Notes under the pieces: model-generated
The model's database searches: none
What the model saw: only the letters and a program-made list of their open reading frames with translations
What the model was told of the DNA's origin: nothing
In this document: positions 34,945 to 45,922 of the stretch, in pieces
Layout of the letters: each line of letters starts with the position of its first letter
How positions within the stretch are numbered: position 1 is the first letter of the stretch
Program-made: the position numbers and the translations under genes
Assembly (NCBI GenBank): GCA_934725575.1
Contig: CAKVCK010000013.1
Span: 40,710 to 104,709 of the forward strand
From: an uncultured Bacteroidales bacterium
Lineage (GTDB): Bacteria; Bacteroidota; Bacteroidia; Bacteroidales; UBA932
DNA: 64,000 bases
Reading direction: 5' to 3'

Positions 34945-36861
34945 AATTTGTTCCGAATATGTTCATGTTGTGGATGATGGTCCAAAGGTCTTCTGCCGCT
35001 GCAGGATCATCGAGGACTGGAATGGCTTCCACTCCGTCAAGTCTCAGTCCTACTGGGGTGGCCTCGGCGTTCACGGCGAGGTTCTCGAGGTTGACGCTTG
35101 CCCTTGTCCTCGCCGAAGTGGCGCTCTCAGCGGCCGTGGTGGTCACGGATGCGTGTCTGGTCAGTTTGTCACCGGCCTTGTTCACCACTGTGGCCATAGC
35201 CGTGTAGGAGGTCTGAGGCTCGACGTTTACAAGAAGCGCAAGACCGTCCCCGTTGATGTACTCGATGTAGGTGGCGTTCAACTCATTGCCCTTGTCCTCG
35301 ATGAGCGCCGGGTAGGATGATTCCGGTATTCCGGCCAATGCGGATGTCTTCACGACGACAAGTTTGGCGGATTCTATCCCGACACCTTTCAGCACGCATG
35401 CCATCTTGGTCGAGGTCGGGCCGTATCTTTCGTTGACCAGCGCCGCGAGCGAGAACCAAGTGTAGGCCTCGTTGGTTGTCTTGGTCGTGATGGAGTTGAC
35501 GGTCAGTTCCTCTTCTCCGGACGCGGATGTAGCAAGCGCGGACATGGTGTAGGACACTCCCGGATTGCCAGGGGTCACGGAATTGTAGCCGTTGGAGGAG
35601 TTCACAAGTGCCAGATAGTCAGTCCTGACCGCATAGCTGTAGGACGTGTCCCTGAGGAAGATCTTAATGGCTTCCTTGTCGTAAGGGTCGCTGAACACCT
35701 TGTTGAAAGTGCTTGTCGGAAGAAGACGGTAGCGGATGCTCTGCACATCGGAACCCTTCCATGTCGTCCAGACTGAGTTTGTCCATCCGTAGCCTGTGAG
35801 TCCAAGGTATGAGTTCGTGATGAAAAAGTTCTGACTGAACCAATTGGCTCCGCCGTAGTTCGGGCCGGAGGACCAGCCGGTGGCTGTCGTGGTGATCCGT
35901 TTGGTGTAGAGACCTGTGGTGACGTTGCCATCGTAGTCCATCCCGAACGCGATGATGTCGTAGCTCATCTCCGAGGCGAGGCTGGACACTCCGATGGTGT
36001 TCGTGCCGACCTTGAGGACCGAGGCCATGGCGAGCCGGAGGCTGATGCCCTTGCTTTTAGCATATTCGATGATCGCTGTCCTGTACCTGGATATTATGGT
36101 CGCCTCGTCAAACTGCATAAGGGACGAGGACGAAACAACATCGTAGTAATATGTCGCGTCCGGGGTCGCATAGACATCAAACACAACAGCGTCCGCAAGG
36201 GTGTTTTCAGGCACGATCAGCAAGGCCGGCACGTCATCGGATGAGGTCGTGAAACTGGCCTGTGCTGTCTCGGAGGCTGTGCTGCCGCTTTCAGCAGGGA
36301 TGGCTTTGACTGTGAATATGTAGTCGGTTCCCTTTGCCAGATTTGAAAGCGCGACGCGGTTCTCCGTTGTCGTCCCGCTGATGTCGCCGATGGTATATTC
36401 ATAACTTCCGGCGCCAGGGATGACGCTCCAGCTGATGATTGTCTTGGAGGCATAGGTGCTCCCTACAGTGATCTCAGGCTTCTCCAGCTGGCTCACGTCT
36501 GCGGTGCGGACGTGGATATAGACAGGCTCGGATGATGTCCGTGTACTGCCTTTCGCTGGTTCGGCCTGAAGACGGACAACATATTCCTTGGAAGCTTCCA
36601 ATCCGTTGAATGTCACGGACAAGTCCTTGGTGGAATCCGCTTCTGCACCATCGAGGGAGTAGGTGTAGTTCTCCGCACCGTAGACTTTGCTCCAGTCCAC
36701 ACGGAAGCCTGACACAGTTACTTCGCTGACCTTTGCCTCGGGGGTCTTCAGGGTTTCGCTCAAAGTCTCTTCCTTTGTCTCAGAACCGCATCCGGCGAGC
36801 AGGAAGAGAACCGATGACGCAGCCGTAATGAAGGCTGACTTTATCATTCTTGAAGTCTTCA

Positions 36862-36865
<4 letters not shown>
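34934..36865 (-). CDS. Lipoprotein with two fibronectin-type III domains
   Basis: A 643-residue lipoprotein (lipobox FLLAGCGSE followed by TKEE). Two Fn3-like domains are clear: KVSEVTVSGFRVDWSKVYGAENYTYSLDG to YVVRLQAEPA, and ITVGSTYASKTIISWSVIPGAGSYEYTIGD to YIFTVKAIPAE. The remaining 430 residues are unassigned beta-rich sequence resembling in style the last gene of the operon (each has a PYxxxLFWD or TTWKGSDVQSIRY-type block and an RTDYL segment), so the two may be distant relatives. Its start overlaps the protease stop (ATGA). Confidence 0.78.
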
Positions 36866-38760
<1,895 letters not shown>

Positions 38761-38777
38761 TATTGATTGTTAAAAGT

Positions 38778-40361
38778 TTATTCCTTCACGCATCTTACCT
38801 GACCGGTATAGACTTGCGCCCTTGTCTCGTATGCCGCCCAATAGCCATTGAACGCCGCCACATAGTGGGCACAGTTCTGGTTTTTGCCCGCGTCAGTGTC
38901 AAACACCTTCTCCTGGCTTGTCAGGTAGAATGTCTGTCCGCTGGCGTAGTTGTAAGGCGTTGTTCCCGGGAGCGAGTATGCTGATGGATAGATGTTGCCG
39001 GCCATCGGGTAGAAGTCCCCGGTCTGCCTCCAGACACGGCCGCAGTCTTTCTCGGCGTTCCAAAGGAAATCACTGCTGATTCCCGTCTCGTCATATTCAT
39101 TGTGCCTGCCGCCTGTCTTGATGCTTTCATTGCCGACCGCGGTTCCCCACATGTTCTTTCCCGGCACCTTGTAGCCTGGAGGACACGGATCGAAAATGGT
39201 CTTCTCCTCACCCCAGAGTCCAGGTTGTACGCTGTCCTTGTCAGATGAGCTGATGTACCATGAGTAACCGCTTGAGTAGTAACTTACAAGAAATCTCATC
39301 GGATGCTCAGCCGAGAACGGAATGTTGCCGGGAGCCGAGAACATTGCCTTTGACTTGAATTTGGAGTCGATCTCCCACTCACCGGTGCCGTCACCGACTT
39401 CTTTGTTCTGCTTGTTCCATTCCGGTTTGTTATCGCAATAGTCCTTTGCGTTCTCGTAGTCGGTGATTCCGCTGTAATCCGCATAAGGTGAACGTGAAGG
39501 GATGAACGGATCCTTTCTGCCCATCTGGTAGATCATGCCTCTGTTGTCTATGTCCATCGGAGTGTTGTTAAGCGCACCCAGGTTTCTGTCCATGATCTGC
39601 GCGATGACATTGCCTTCCGGACCTATGTGGTCATGTGTGGTGACCTCGTTGTCAGTCACCCAGATGTGCCAGCTCCATAGTACCTTGCCCTTGGCGTTCT
39701 TTACGGCGATGAGGGCGTTACCCTCGCTTCTGCCGGTCGAGAATGAAATGTAGCCTCCGTTGTAGGACGGCGCCCCGTTGATAATCTCGTAGGACATCGT
39801 GCGGTCGCCGTCGTTTCTTGCCTCCCAGAGCAGTTCGGCGTAGGCGGCTTCCTTGATCTCAAGCCCCTCTGTCTCGATGTACTTGCTCTTGCCGTCCTTG
39901 CCACCGTTCCCTTTGATGTCAGCGCGGAACTTGTACGGGCAGTTCGTGTGGGCTATGTAGCAGTTCGCTGTCCCGCCAGCGCTGAGGTCTGCCGCATCAT
40001 CGGCCCTTTGAGAGATTCTCAACGAAACCTCCTTTGACTCTTCGCCTCTGACGGCGGTGACCTTTATCTCGTCAGTCTTCACGGAGCCGCTGTTTACCGG
40101 AGCTTCCACGACGAGACAACTGTCGGTGTCGACGCTGACCGCGAACCAGTCTCCAGACTGCGCTGTGTAATTCCAGCTCGTGGCGTTGGTCGCCATTGTG
40201 ACAAGAGCCTTGCCGCCTTCCTTGTCAAACACGATCTTGGAATCTGAAGGCTGGAGGAAAAGCGGGGCCTCGTAGGAGTCCGGGCCGACCTTTGTGGTCT
40301 CCGTGCAGCCGGCAGCCATTCCGGCCGCCAGAATCATCGGTATGATATATTTGAGTTTCAT
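38778..40361 (-). CDS. BACON-domain lipoprotein with FISUMP-like C-terminal domain
   Basis: A 527-residue lipoprotein (lipobox GMAAGCTET). Residues about 40-120 form a BACON-type domain (VFDKEGGKALVTMATNATSWNYTAQSGDWFAV ending SLRISQRA). The large C-terminal part has the markers of the Fibrobacter succinogenes major paralogous domain: QIMDRNLGALNN, YQMGRKDPFIPS, FDPCPPGYKVP and SAYSLPG, ending GQVRCVKE. Both modules are common in surface and adhesin-like lipoproteins and bind glycans or mucin in some cases. No enzyme motif is seen. Confidence 0.82.
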   Translation of the reverse strand: MKLKYIIPMILAAGMAAGCTETTKVGPDSYEAPLFLQPSDSKIVFDKEGGKALVTMATNATSWNYTAQSGDWFAVSVDTDSCLVVEAPVNSGSVKTDEIKVTAVRGEESKEVSLRISQRADDAADLSAGGTANCYIAHTNCPYKFRADIKGNGGKDGKSKYIETEGLEIKEAAYAELLWEARNDGDRTMSYEIINGAPSYNGGYISFSTGRSEGNALIAVKNAKGKVLWSWHIWVTDNEVTTHDHIGPEGNVIAQIMDRNLGALNNTPMDIDNRGMIYQMGRKDPFIPSRSPYADYSGITDYENAKDYCDNKPEWNKQNKEVGDGTGEWEIDSKFKSKAMFSAPGNIPFSAEHPMRFLVSYYSSGYSWYISSSDKDSVQPGLWGEEKTIFDPCPPGYKVPGKNMWGTAVGNESIKTGGRHNEYDETGISSDFLWNAEKDCGRVWRQTGDFYPMAGNIYPSAYSLPGTTPYNYASGQTFYLTSQEKVFDTDAGKNQNCAHYVAAFNGYWAAYETRAQVYTGQVRCVKE

Positions 40362-40380
40362 ATTCTAAAATGATTAAAGA

Positions 40381-43300
40381 TTAATTACCCTTGCAGATGT
40401 CCGGAATCTGACCATAGTCCGTCAGTTTTGTGCATCCCCTGAAAGCGTTTTGGAGGTATGACAAGGCAACGAACCCTGATGCTTCCAGGTTCTCGTTAGT
40501 CCTGTCGTAGAGATGGTACTTGACTCCGTTCACTACCGTGTAAGGTGATTCCCCGCTCAATGAGACGCAACCGTCGAACAAATAGTTGATGTTGGTCGCG
40601 GCCTTGAAATTGTCGAATGTCCCGACAGGAACGGTCTCAAGTGCCGAACAGCCTTGGAACACGTAGGTGAGAAGCTTGACTTTTTCCGGGTTGATGAAGA
40701 CGTTTTCTCCTATTTCTTTAAGAGACGAGCATCCGGAGAAAATGTTGCTGATGGACGCGTTGCCATATTTACAGTTAACAACTTCAGATCCAATTTTCTC
40801 AAGTCCTGTGCATCCGTTGAAGGCGTAAGTGTAGTTGCTGATTTTCTCGTTGCTCTTGAACAGTCCGGACGGAACCTCCTTTAACCCTGTGCAGTTCTGG
40901 AATATCTTCATCACGGTTCCCGACGCCGTGTTTATTCCGCTGAACGCGTCAGGCGCGATCGTTGCCAGCGATGAGCAGTCTGCGAACATCGAGGTCAAGG
41001 TCTTTGTCTTTGTTGTCGTGCCGAACAGACCTGCGGGCACGGCCTGAAGAGCGGTGCAGTTCTGGAAACAGCTTTGAACCGTGGTAGCATTGGTGTTTTT
41101 GGCGAACAATCTTTCAGGGATTGTCTTCAATGAGGTGCATCCGTAGAATGTCTTGTTGAATGAATCCGCACCGGTAAGTCCGTCAAAGAATCCGGCTGGA
41201 ATGCTCATGAGAGCCGTACAGCCCTCAAAGGTGGACTCAAAGTTGGTTTTGCTAGTGCCGGCCCCGAAAATCTTGCCTACAGTAGCGAGCGATGTGCAGC
41301 CCTTGAACGCGGTCTTGTAGGTGGTCACCTTTTTGTTCTTCGCGAACAGACCGTCAGGGACGCTGGCCAAAGACGCGCATCCAGAAAACGCTCCCTCGAA
41401 AGAGGTGGTATTGACGATTGCCTCAAACAATCCTGCGGGTACCGACTGGATTCCGGAGTTGGAGAAAACCTCCTTGGCATTTGTAACCCCGGCAAGTTCC
41501 GCTAACGCTCCCTCCGGAATAGCCTTGAGATTCGTGCATCCGTAGAACAGACCGGAGATGTTCGTCACTTTCCCGCAACCTTTGAAAGCGTTTTCCGCAA
41601 CTTTTGCCAGACTGACACAACCTTTGAACAGGTTGGAGATGTTTTTGTTTGCGTCACAACCTTCAAAGAGGTTGTCTCCGATTTCTGTGATTCCTGTGCA
41701 GCCTTGGAAAACTCCAGCGAAGGATGTCACTTTGGCCAATCCCTTGAAAACTCCGGCTGGGATTGACTTAAGTGCGGTGCATCCGCTGAACGCGCTTGAG
41801 AAGGAAGTTACCGCCGCGGCGTCCTTGAACAGGTCTGACGGAATGCTCTCAAGAGAGGAGCAGCCGTTGAATATACTGTTGAGCGCTGTGATTCTTGTGA
41901 ATCCGTCCAGAATTCCGGCCGGGATTTCCTTCAGCGACGAGCAGCCTTGGAAAATCATGTTCATTCCGGCACCCCTCTTGCCATAGACGACACCCTGGGC
42001 GCCAGAGTTCTTGAACAGATCCGCAGGGATGCTCTCCAGTTCAGAGCATCCGTTGAAGCATGACATGAATGAGTTCACGGATGAGCAGCCTTTGAAGACA
42101 TCGGCGGGAATGCTCTTGATTTTTGTTTTGGAGAACGTTTGCTCGAAAGTCTCGCATTTTGTGTTGTTCGCGAACAGCCCTGCCGGTATCTCAACAAGCC
42201 CTGAGCCTGTGAAGGCCATACGGAATGACTCGCAGTCAGGTTGGTTTCTGAATATTCCCGCCGGAACAGAAGTCAGGCTGCTGTCGGCGTTGAACACAGC
42301 GTTGAACGTGGTTATCTTAGGGTTGTTGGCAAACAAATCCTCGCTGACGGACTGAAGCTTATGCATTCTTGAGAATGTCGAGCTGCAGTCTGTGATTTCT
42401 GGATTCTTAGAGAAGATGTTCTTGTCAACATGAGTCACTGACTTGCACATGTCGAAGGCCGATCCGACATCTGTCAATTTTGGACAGTTGTAAAGCAGAT
42501 CCGCAGGGATTTCCTTAATGGAATGACAGTATATGAACATTGAGTTGATGGACTCACATTCAACAGCTTTGCTCAGAAGCCCGGATGGAATCGCTTCAAG
42601 GTGCTGGCAGTTGCTGAAAGTCTCCTCGAATGTCTTTACCTTGGTGAACGAGCCGATGACATCGGTAGGAATCCTCTTGAGACTGTCGCAGTTGTAGAAA
42701 GCGCGGTTCATCGTTTCCACCTCCAGATTCCCCCAGCTGAATACCTCGCTGATCTGTATTCTTTGGTCAGTGGTCAGTTTTGAGTATGCGTCGATTCCTG
42801 TGGCCTTGCCTTTGAACGAAGCGATGTAGTAGCCAGGATCCGTGTAGGTGTGGGCAGGGTAGTCTGACTCCACGGTCTCGGTCGTGCCGTCTCCCCAGTC
42901 AACAGTGGCGCCGGCTGTCACCCCGCTGACCGGAATCGCGGATTTGTATGGAGACTTGGTGACATTGAGTCCGATGATGAACGCCTGTGTGTCGATGCCA
43001 GGCTGGGAGACAGTGATCTCTTTTGTGTCGATGTTCTCTTTTCCGTCGCCGGTTGTGATTTTGATCTTTACAGTTCTTGAGTCAGACCCGGGATTCGCGG
43101 TAGGAATGAATTTGAGTCCGTTTTCGGTTCTCTCGATTGTAAGCCAGCCGCTTTCGTTGCCTGAGATGGAATATTCCCAATCGAAGTTCGCGCTGACTTC
43201 CACCTCCTTGGCCTCACTGGAGAACGGTGTGATAGGAACAGTTGAGGCAGACGGCTCGATGAGGGCCGCCCTGTCCTGAAGCACGTCGATGGTTTCTGTG

Positions 43301-43941
43301 GCCTGTTTCTCTCCGCTGCCGGCCTTGAGAGTGAACCTGATGTCCCTGTCGGTATGTTCCTCATTCTGATAGGCGCTGATGTTGACTGTGTTGCCATCCT
43401 TGGTGACAAGCATCCATTCGCATCCCGCGGTCTCGAATGTCCAGTCCGGGTCGGTCGATGTCACCTCGAAGGATGCCGTGAGCTCTCCTTTGGCGGCAAG
43501 GTGGAAATTGTTCTCGGAAGCGACGATCTCCACGGTCCCGTAGGCGTTCTGTGTCGCTGAGACTGTCGCTGTCTTGTCTCCGGCCTTGACTGTGACAGTG
43601 GCGGAGAGTTTCTTCTCGACTTTGTTTTGGTCGCAGGAAAGTGTCAGCTGGTTGGACTCTTCATCCTTTTCGGCTTTGACGAAGCTGTCTCCGGCGGTCT
43701 CATATGTCCATTCCGTATTCGTGTTCACGTCCAACACGACCTTTCCTCCGAGACTTTTGAAAGCGATGCTTCCATTGACATTATCCTCGGAAGTAAACAA
43801 AGTATTCCTTGAAACGAGCGCCAAAGTCGCGTTCGGCTCGCTCCCGTTCTCTCCCGGAACCGGATTCTGGTAGTTGATCGTCTCCTTTGTGCAGGCGCAG
43901 AATGAGACGGCCAGCAATGTTGAATATATTATCTTCTTCAT
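40381..43941 (-). CDS. Large BspA-like leucine-rich-repeat surface lipoprotein with BACON domains
   Basis: A 1186-residue protein with lipobox SFCACTKE. The first 320 residues hold three BACON-like beta domains (for example LVVNTNTEWTYETAGDSF-type strands, each ending in an SATQNA, DVLQDR or VSQPG-like strand). A short PKD-like segment (GATVDWGDGTTETV) follows near 345. From about 380 to 1150 there are roughly thirty repeats of about 24 residues with the pattern FxGCxxLxxIPxGLFxxxxxVTxFxxx, the BspA type of leucine-rich repeat. Known BspA proteins bind fibronectin, fibrinogen or epithelial cells. It probably presents a long adhesive solenoid outside the cell. Confidence 0.9.
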   Translation of the reverse strand: MKKIIYSTLLAVSFCACTKETINYQNPVPGENGSEPNATLALVSRNTLFTSEDNVNGSIAFKSLGGKVVLDVNTNTEWTYETAGDSFVKAEKDEESNQLTLSCDQNKVEKKLSATVTVKAGDKTATVSATQNAYGTVEIVASENNFHLAAKGELTASFEVTSTDPDWTFETAGCEWMLVTKDGNTVNISAYQNEEHTDRDIRFTLKAGSGEKQATETIDVLQDRAALIEPSASTVPITPFSSEAKEVEVSANFDWEYSISGNESGWLTIERTENGLKFIPTANPGSDSRTVKIKITTGDGKENIDTKEITVSQPGIDTQAFIIGLNVTKSPYKSAIPVSGVTAGATVDWGDGTTETVESDYPAHTYTDPGYYIASFKGKATGIDAYSKLTTDQRIQISEVFSWGNLEVETMNRAFYNCDSLKRIPTDVIGSFTKVKTFEETFSNCQHLEAIPSGLLSKAVECESINSMFIYCHSIKEIPADLLYNCPKLTDVGSAFDMCKSVTHVDKNIFSKNPEITDCSSTFSRMHKLQSVSEDLFANNPKITTFNAVFNADSSLTSVPAGIFRNQPDCESFRMAFTGSGLVEIPAGLFANNTKCETFEQTFSKTKIKSIPADVFKGCSSVNSFMSCFNGCSELESIPADLFKNSGAQGVVYGKRGAGMNMIFQGCSSLKEIPAGILDGFTRITALNSIFNGCSSLESIPSDLFKDAAAVTSFSSAFSGCTALKSIPAGVFKGLAKVTSFAGVFQGCTGITEIGDNLFEGCDANKNISNLFKGCVSLAKVAENAFKGCGKVTNISGLFYGCTNLKAIPEGALAELAGVTNAKEVFSNSGIQSVPAGLFEAIVNTTSFEGAFSGCASLASVPDGLFAKNKKVTTYKTAFKGCTSLATVGKIFGAGTSKTNFESTFEGCTALMSIPAGFFDGLTGADSFNKTFYGCTSLKTIPERLFAKNTNATTVQSCFQNCTALQAVPAGLFGTTTKTKTLTSMFADCSSLATIAPDAFSGINTASGTVMKIFQNCTGLKEVPSGLFKSNEKISNYTYAFNGCTGLEKIGSEVVNCKYGNASISNIFSGCSSLKEIGENVFINPEKVKLLTYVFQGCSALETVPVGTFDNFKAATNINYLFDGCVSLSGESPYTVVNGVKYHLYDRTNENLEASGFVALSYLQNAFRGCTKLTDYGQIPDICKGN

Positions 43942-43961
43942 TGTCTATAGTCTTGAAATGA

Positions 43962-45083
43962 TTAATCCAGTGTTTCTTTCTCGGCTCTCACAAAGTACAT
44001 TTTGCCGTCGGCATAGTACACGTCGCTGAGCATGGCCATACTCTGGCTGGCTCCAACCCTGACAATGAGCCCGAGGGAACCGTAAGCCTCGTCGAAGCCA
44101 TCAAGCAGGATTGCCTGGCAATTCTCACTTTTCCCGTCAGTGGCTGTCCCGATGGTTCCGTAGAGGATTCCAGTCTCGAATTTCCTCTCCATGATGTTAG
44201 GCTGGACCATATAATAATAGTAGGTCTGTTGTGATTGCACCAATGTCCTGGTCAGGCACAGTGAGCCAAGCGTCAGCACCATTCTCTTTGTCTCTTTGTC
44301 GTAGGAAGCCTCATATTCAGTGCCCTCAACGAAAAGGTTCTTGATGGTGAAGGTCTTGCCGTACTCTTTCTGCTCGATAGTGCAGTATGATCCTATTCCT
44401 GGAACATTAATCGCGTTGCCGCCATAGTACCAGCGTTCGGCGTAAAGTCCGTAGCTGCCCAACATCTGGAAGTACGGGTTCTCCTCGCGTGAGATCTGCG
44501 AGACATTGATCTCCTTGATTTCTGACTTCCCGCCCACAGTCGCGGTGATTGTGACCGCGGCGTCGCGATGTGCCTCGCTGTTGGCTGCCGCCGTGACGCT
44601 TACAAGATTCTCTTCTGAACTTGTTGTCAGCCATGCCGCGCTTGACTCAACCTTCCACTCGGCGTTTGTCTCCACGGAGAACTTGAAACTGTCTCCCTCG
44701 GAATCAAGTTCCATGTTTTCCGGACCGTTGATCTTCAGCGACAGCACCGCGCCGGACCAGGATTGGGAGACCATGATCTCCTTTTTGGTGGTTGCGGATT
44801 CAAGGATCACCGAAGCTTTTCTTGAGTCGCCGGTCTCGTTGGCTGTGACAGTGATCGTCACGATGCCGTCGCCGTCGGTGGCGGTGATCCAGGACGGGTC
44901 GGACACGCTGGAGTGCCACTCAGACGGGCAGGCCACGGAAATCGTCGCGGTTCCGCCCTCCATAGGGAAGGCGACATTGTCCTGAGAAATGATGAGGACA
45001 TCCGCGATCTCCTCCTTTGTCGTCTCGCCGCAGGCCGAAAGGACCAACAACGGGAGCGCAAGCAATACAAGCAGTTTTCTCAT
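43962..45083 (-). CDS. BACON-domain lipoprotein, first gene of the SusCD operon
   Basis: I placed the start at 45083, giving MRKLLVLLALPLLVLSACGE, a clean lipoprotein signal; the open frame continues upstream to 45206 but would put 41 residues before it. Of 373 residues, about 30-115 and 120-215 are two BACON domains (VAFPMEGGTATISVACPSEWHSSV...WITA ending IMVSQSW; and a second ending EINVSQI). The C-terminal 150 residues are unassigned beta-rich sequence. Bacteroidetes BACON proteins are thought to bind glycans or mucin. It leads the eight-gene unit. Confidence 0.82.
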   Translation of the reverse strand: MRKLLVLLALPLLVLSACGETTKEEIADVLIISQDNVAFPMEGGTATISVACPSEWHSSVSDPSWITATDGDGIVTITVTANETGDSRKASVILESATTKKEIMVSQSWSGAVLSLKINGPENMELDSEGDSFKFSVETNAEWKVESSAAWLTTSSEENLVSVTAAANSEAHRDAAVTITATVGGKSEIKEINVSQISREENPYFQMLGSYGLYAERWYYGGNAINVPGIGSYCTIEQKEYGKTFTIKNLFVEGTEYEASYDKETKRMVLTLGSLCLTRTLVQSQQTYYYYMVQPNIMERKFETGILYGTIGTATDGKSENCQAILLDGFDEAYGSLGLIVRVGASQSMAMLSDVYYADGKMYFVRAEKETLD

Positions 45084-45236
45084 TGTACCTATTTTAAAAT
45101 GTTTGTGATATTCAGACGCTGAAAAACGGTTTAAGAATGACGTTTTGAAAGATTGTCTGACGTTTCCCTGCCTGATGGCGAATCTGATGATAGACAATGC
45201 TTTCATTTTATTACCAGTCCTCTTTTAAACCTGTCT

Positions 45237-45244
45237 CAAATGTA
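45237..45244 (-). promoter_or_regulatory. Second -7-like element, downstream of the leader hairpin
   Basis: On the minus strand this reads TACATTTG, a full TAnnTTTG match 154 bases before the start at 45083. No -33 TTG is seen at about 20 bases. If used, it would bypass the leader hairpin. Confidence 0.35.
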
Positions 45245-45287
45245 CGCATTATATTTCATAATTGTCACGTTTTCGTGAGGAAATATT

Positions 45288-45335
45288 CGAAAAAATGGAA
45301 CAGCCTGATATCTCACGACATCAGGCTGTTTCATT
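45288..45335 (-). terminator. Terminator-like hairpin in the leader of the SusCD operon
   Basis: On the minus strand AACAGCCTGAT (45320-45330 reversed) pairs perfectly with ATCAGGCTGTT (45299-45309 reversed), 11 bases, around a ten-base loop, and is followed by CCATTTTTTCG. It lies about 50-90 bases downstream of a good minus-strand promoter and 200 bases before the first gene, so it would end a short RNA or act as an attenuator. No minus-strand gene ends here. The plus-strand version is also flanked by T-rich sequence. Confidence 0.75.
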
Positions 45336-45386
45336 TCATTTGGCTTAAAAGATTCTTATTTTGTGACGATAATCACTATCCGAATG

Positions 45387-45417
45387 CAAAGGTACAGCCA
45401 TTGTGTGGCCGCCGCAA
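45387..45417 (-). promoter_or_regulatory. Promoter for the SusCD operon leader or a small RNA
   Basis: On the minus strand TTG (45415-45417) and TACCTTTG (45387-45394) are separated by 20 bases, the expected spacing for Bacteroidetes primary-sigma promoters. Transcription would start near 45380. The RNA would run through the hairpin at 45299-45330 before reaching the first gene. Confidence 0.65.
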
Positions 45418-45525
45418 TACCAATATGTAGGTAAAGACACTCGATGAATACCCTGAAATCATACCAATATGTGTTATTGTCGCCTCGCTCTATCTTCCCT
45501 TTCACGATAAACCAATATTTTTACG

Positions 45526-45533
45526 TACTTTTG
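45526..45533 (+). promoter_or_regulatory. Promoter -7 element for the DUF4491 gene
   Basis: TACTTTTG is a full TAnnTTTG match 19 bases before the ATG at 45552. No clear -33 box is visible. Confidence 0.45.
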
Positions 45534-45551
45534 TCCCCAAAATTTATATGT

Positions 45552-45869
45552 ATGAACTTCACAGGAATCATCGTCGGGGCGGCGACTTTTCTTATAATAG
45601 GAATATGTCATCCTATTGTCATAAAGATGGAATATCATTGGGGTAAGGGCAGCTGGTGGCTGCTGCTGCTCGTAGGGCTGGCTTTCGCCTCCGCGTCCAT
45701 ATTCATAAAGGGAGATGTGCTTTCGACAATTCTTGGTGCGGTGGCATTTTCCTGCTTCTGGGGCATCCTGGAGGTGTTTGAGCAGGAAAAACGTGTGCTG
45801 AAGGGGTGGTTCCCGGAGAATCCGGCGCGCCACGATTACTATGAGAAGATCCGCAAGGCTGGTCACTGA
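45552..45869 (+). CDS. DUF4491-family small membrane protein
   Basis: A 105-residue protein starting MNFTGIIVGAATFLIIGICHPIVIKMEYHWG, the characteristic opening of DUF4491. Three hydrophobic segments (about 4-22, 33-51 and 53-72) make it an inner-membrane protein; the tail WFPENPARHDYYEKIRKAGH is hydrophilic and conserved in style. Function unknown. The stop codon TGA lies inside a REP-like repeat (45861-45884), so the repeat supplies the last codons. The S9 peptidase gene begins 53 bases later. Confidence 0.8.
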   Translation: MNFTGIIVGAATFLIIGICHPIVIKMEYHWGKGSWWLLLLVGLAFASASIFIKGDVLSTILGAVAFSCFWGILEVFEQEKRVLKGWFPENPARHDYYEKIRKAGH

Positions 45870-45884
45870 GTCTGTCGAAGTGAC
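45861..45884 (+). repeat. REP-like half element overlapping a stop codon
   Basis: GGTCACTGAGTCTGTCGAAGTGAC matches the reverse complement of the left arm at 25813-25832 except for one base, and its own ends (GGTCACT/AGTGAC) can pair. It contains the stop codon of the DUF4491 gene. Confidence 0.65.
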
Positions 45885-45922
45885 AAATCAATCCAACAAG
45901 TAAAAACAAATTTAAGAATATT

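Noticed and set aside
40381..43941. CRISPR-like regular repeats
   Set aside because: The period of about 72 bases is one coding repeat of the BspA-type leucine-rich protein; the units drift and keep the reading frame.
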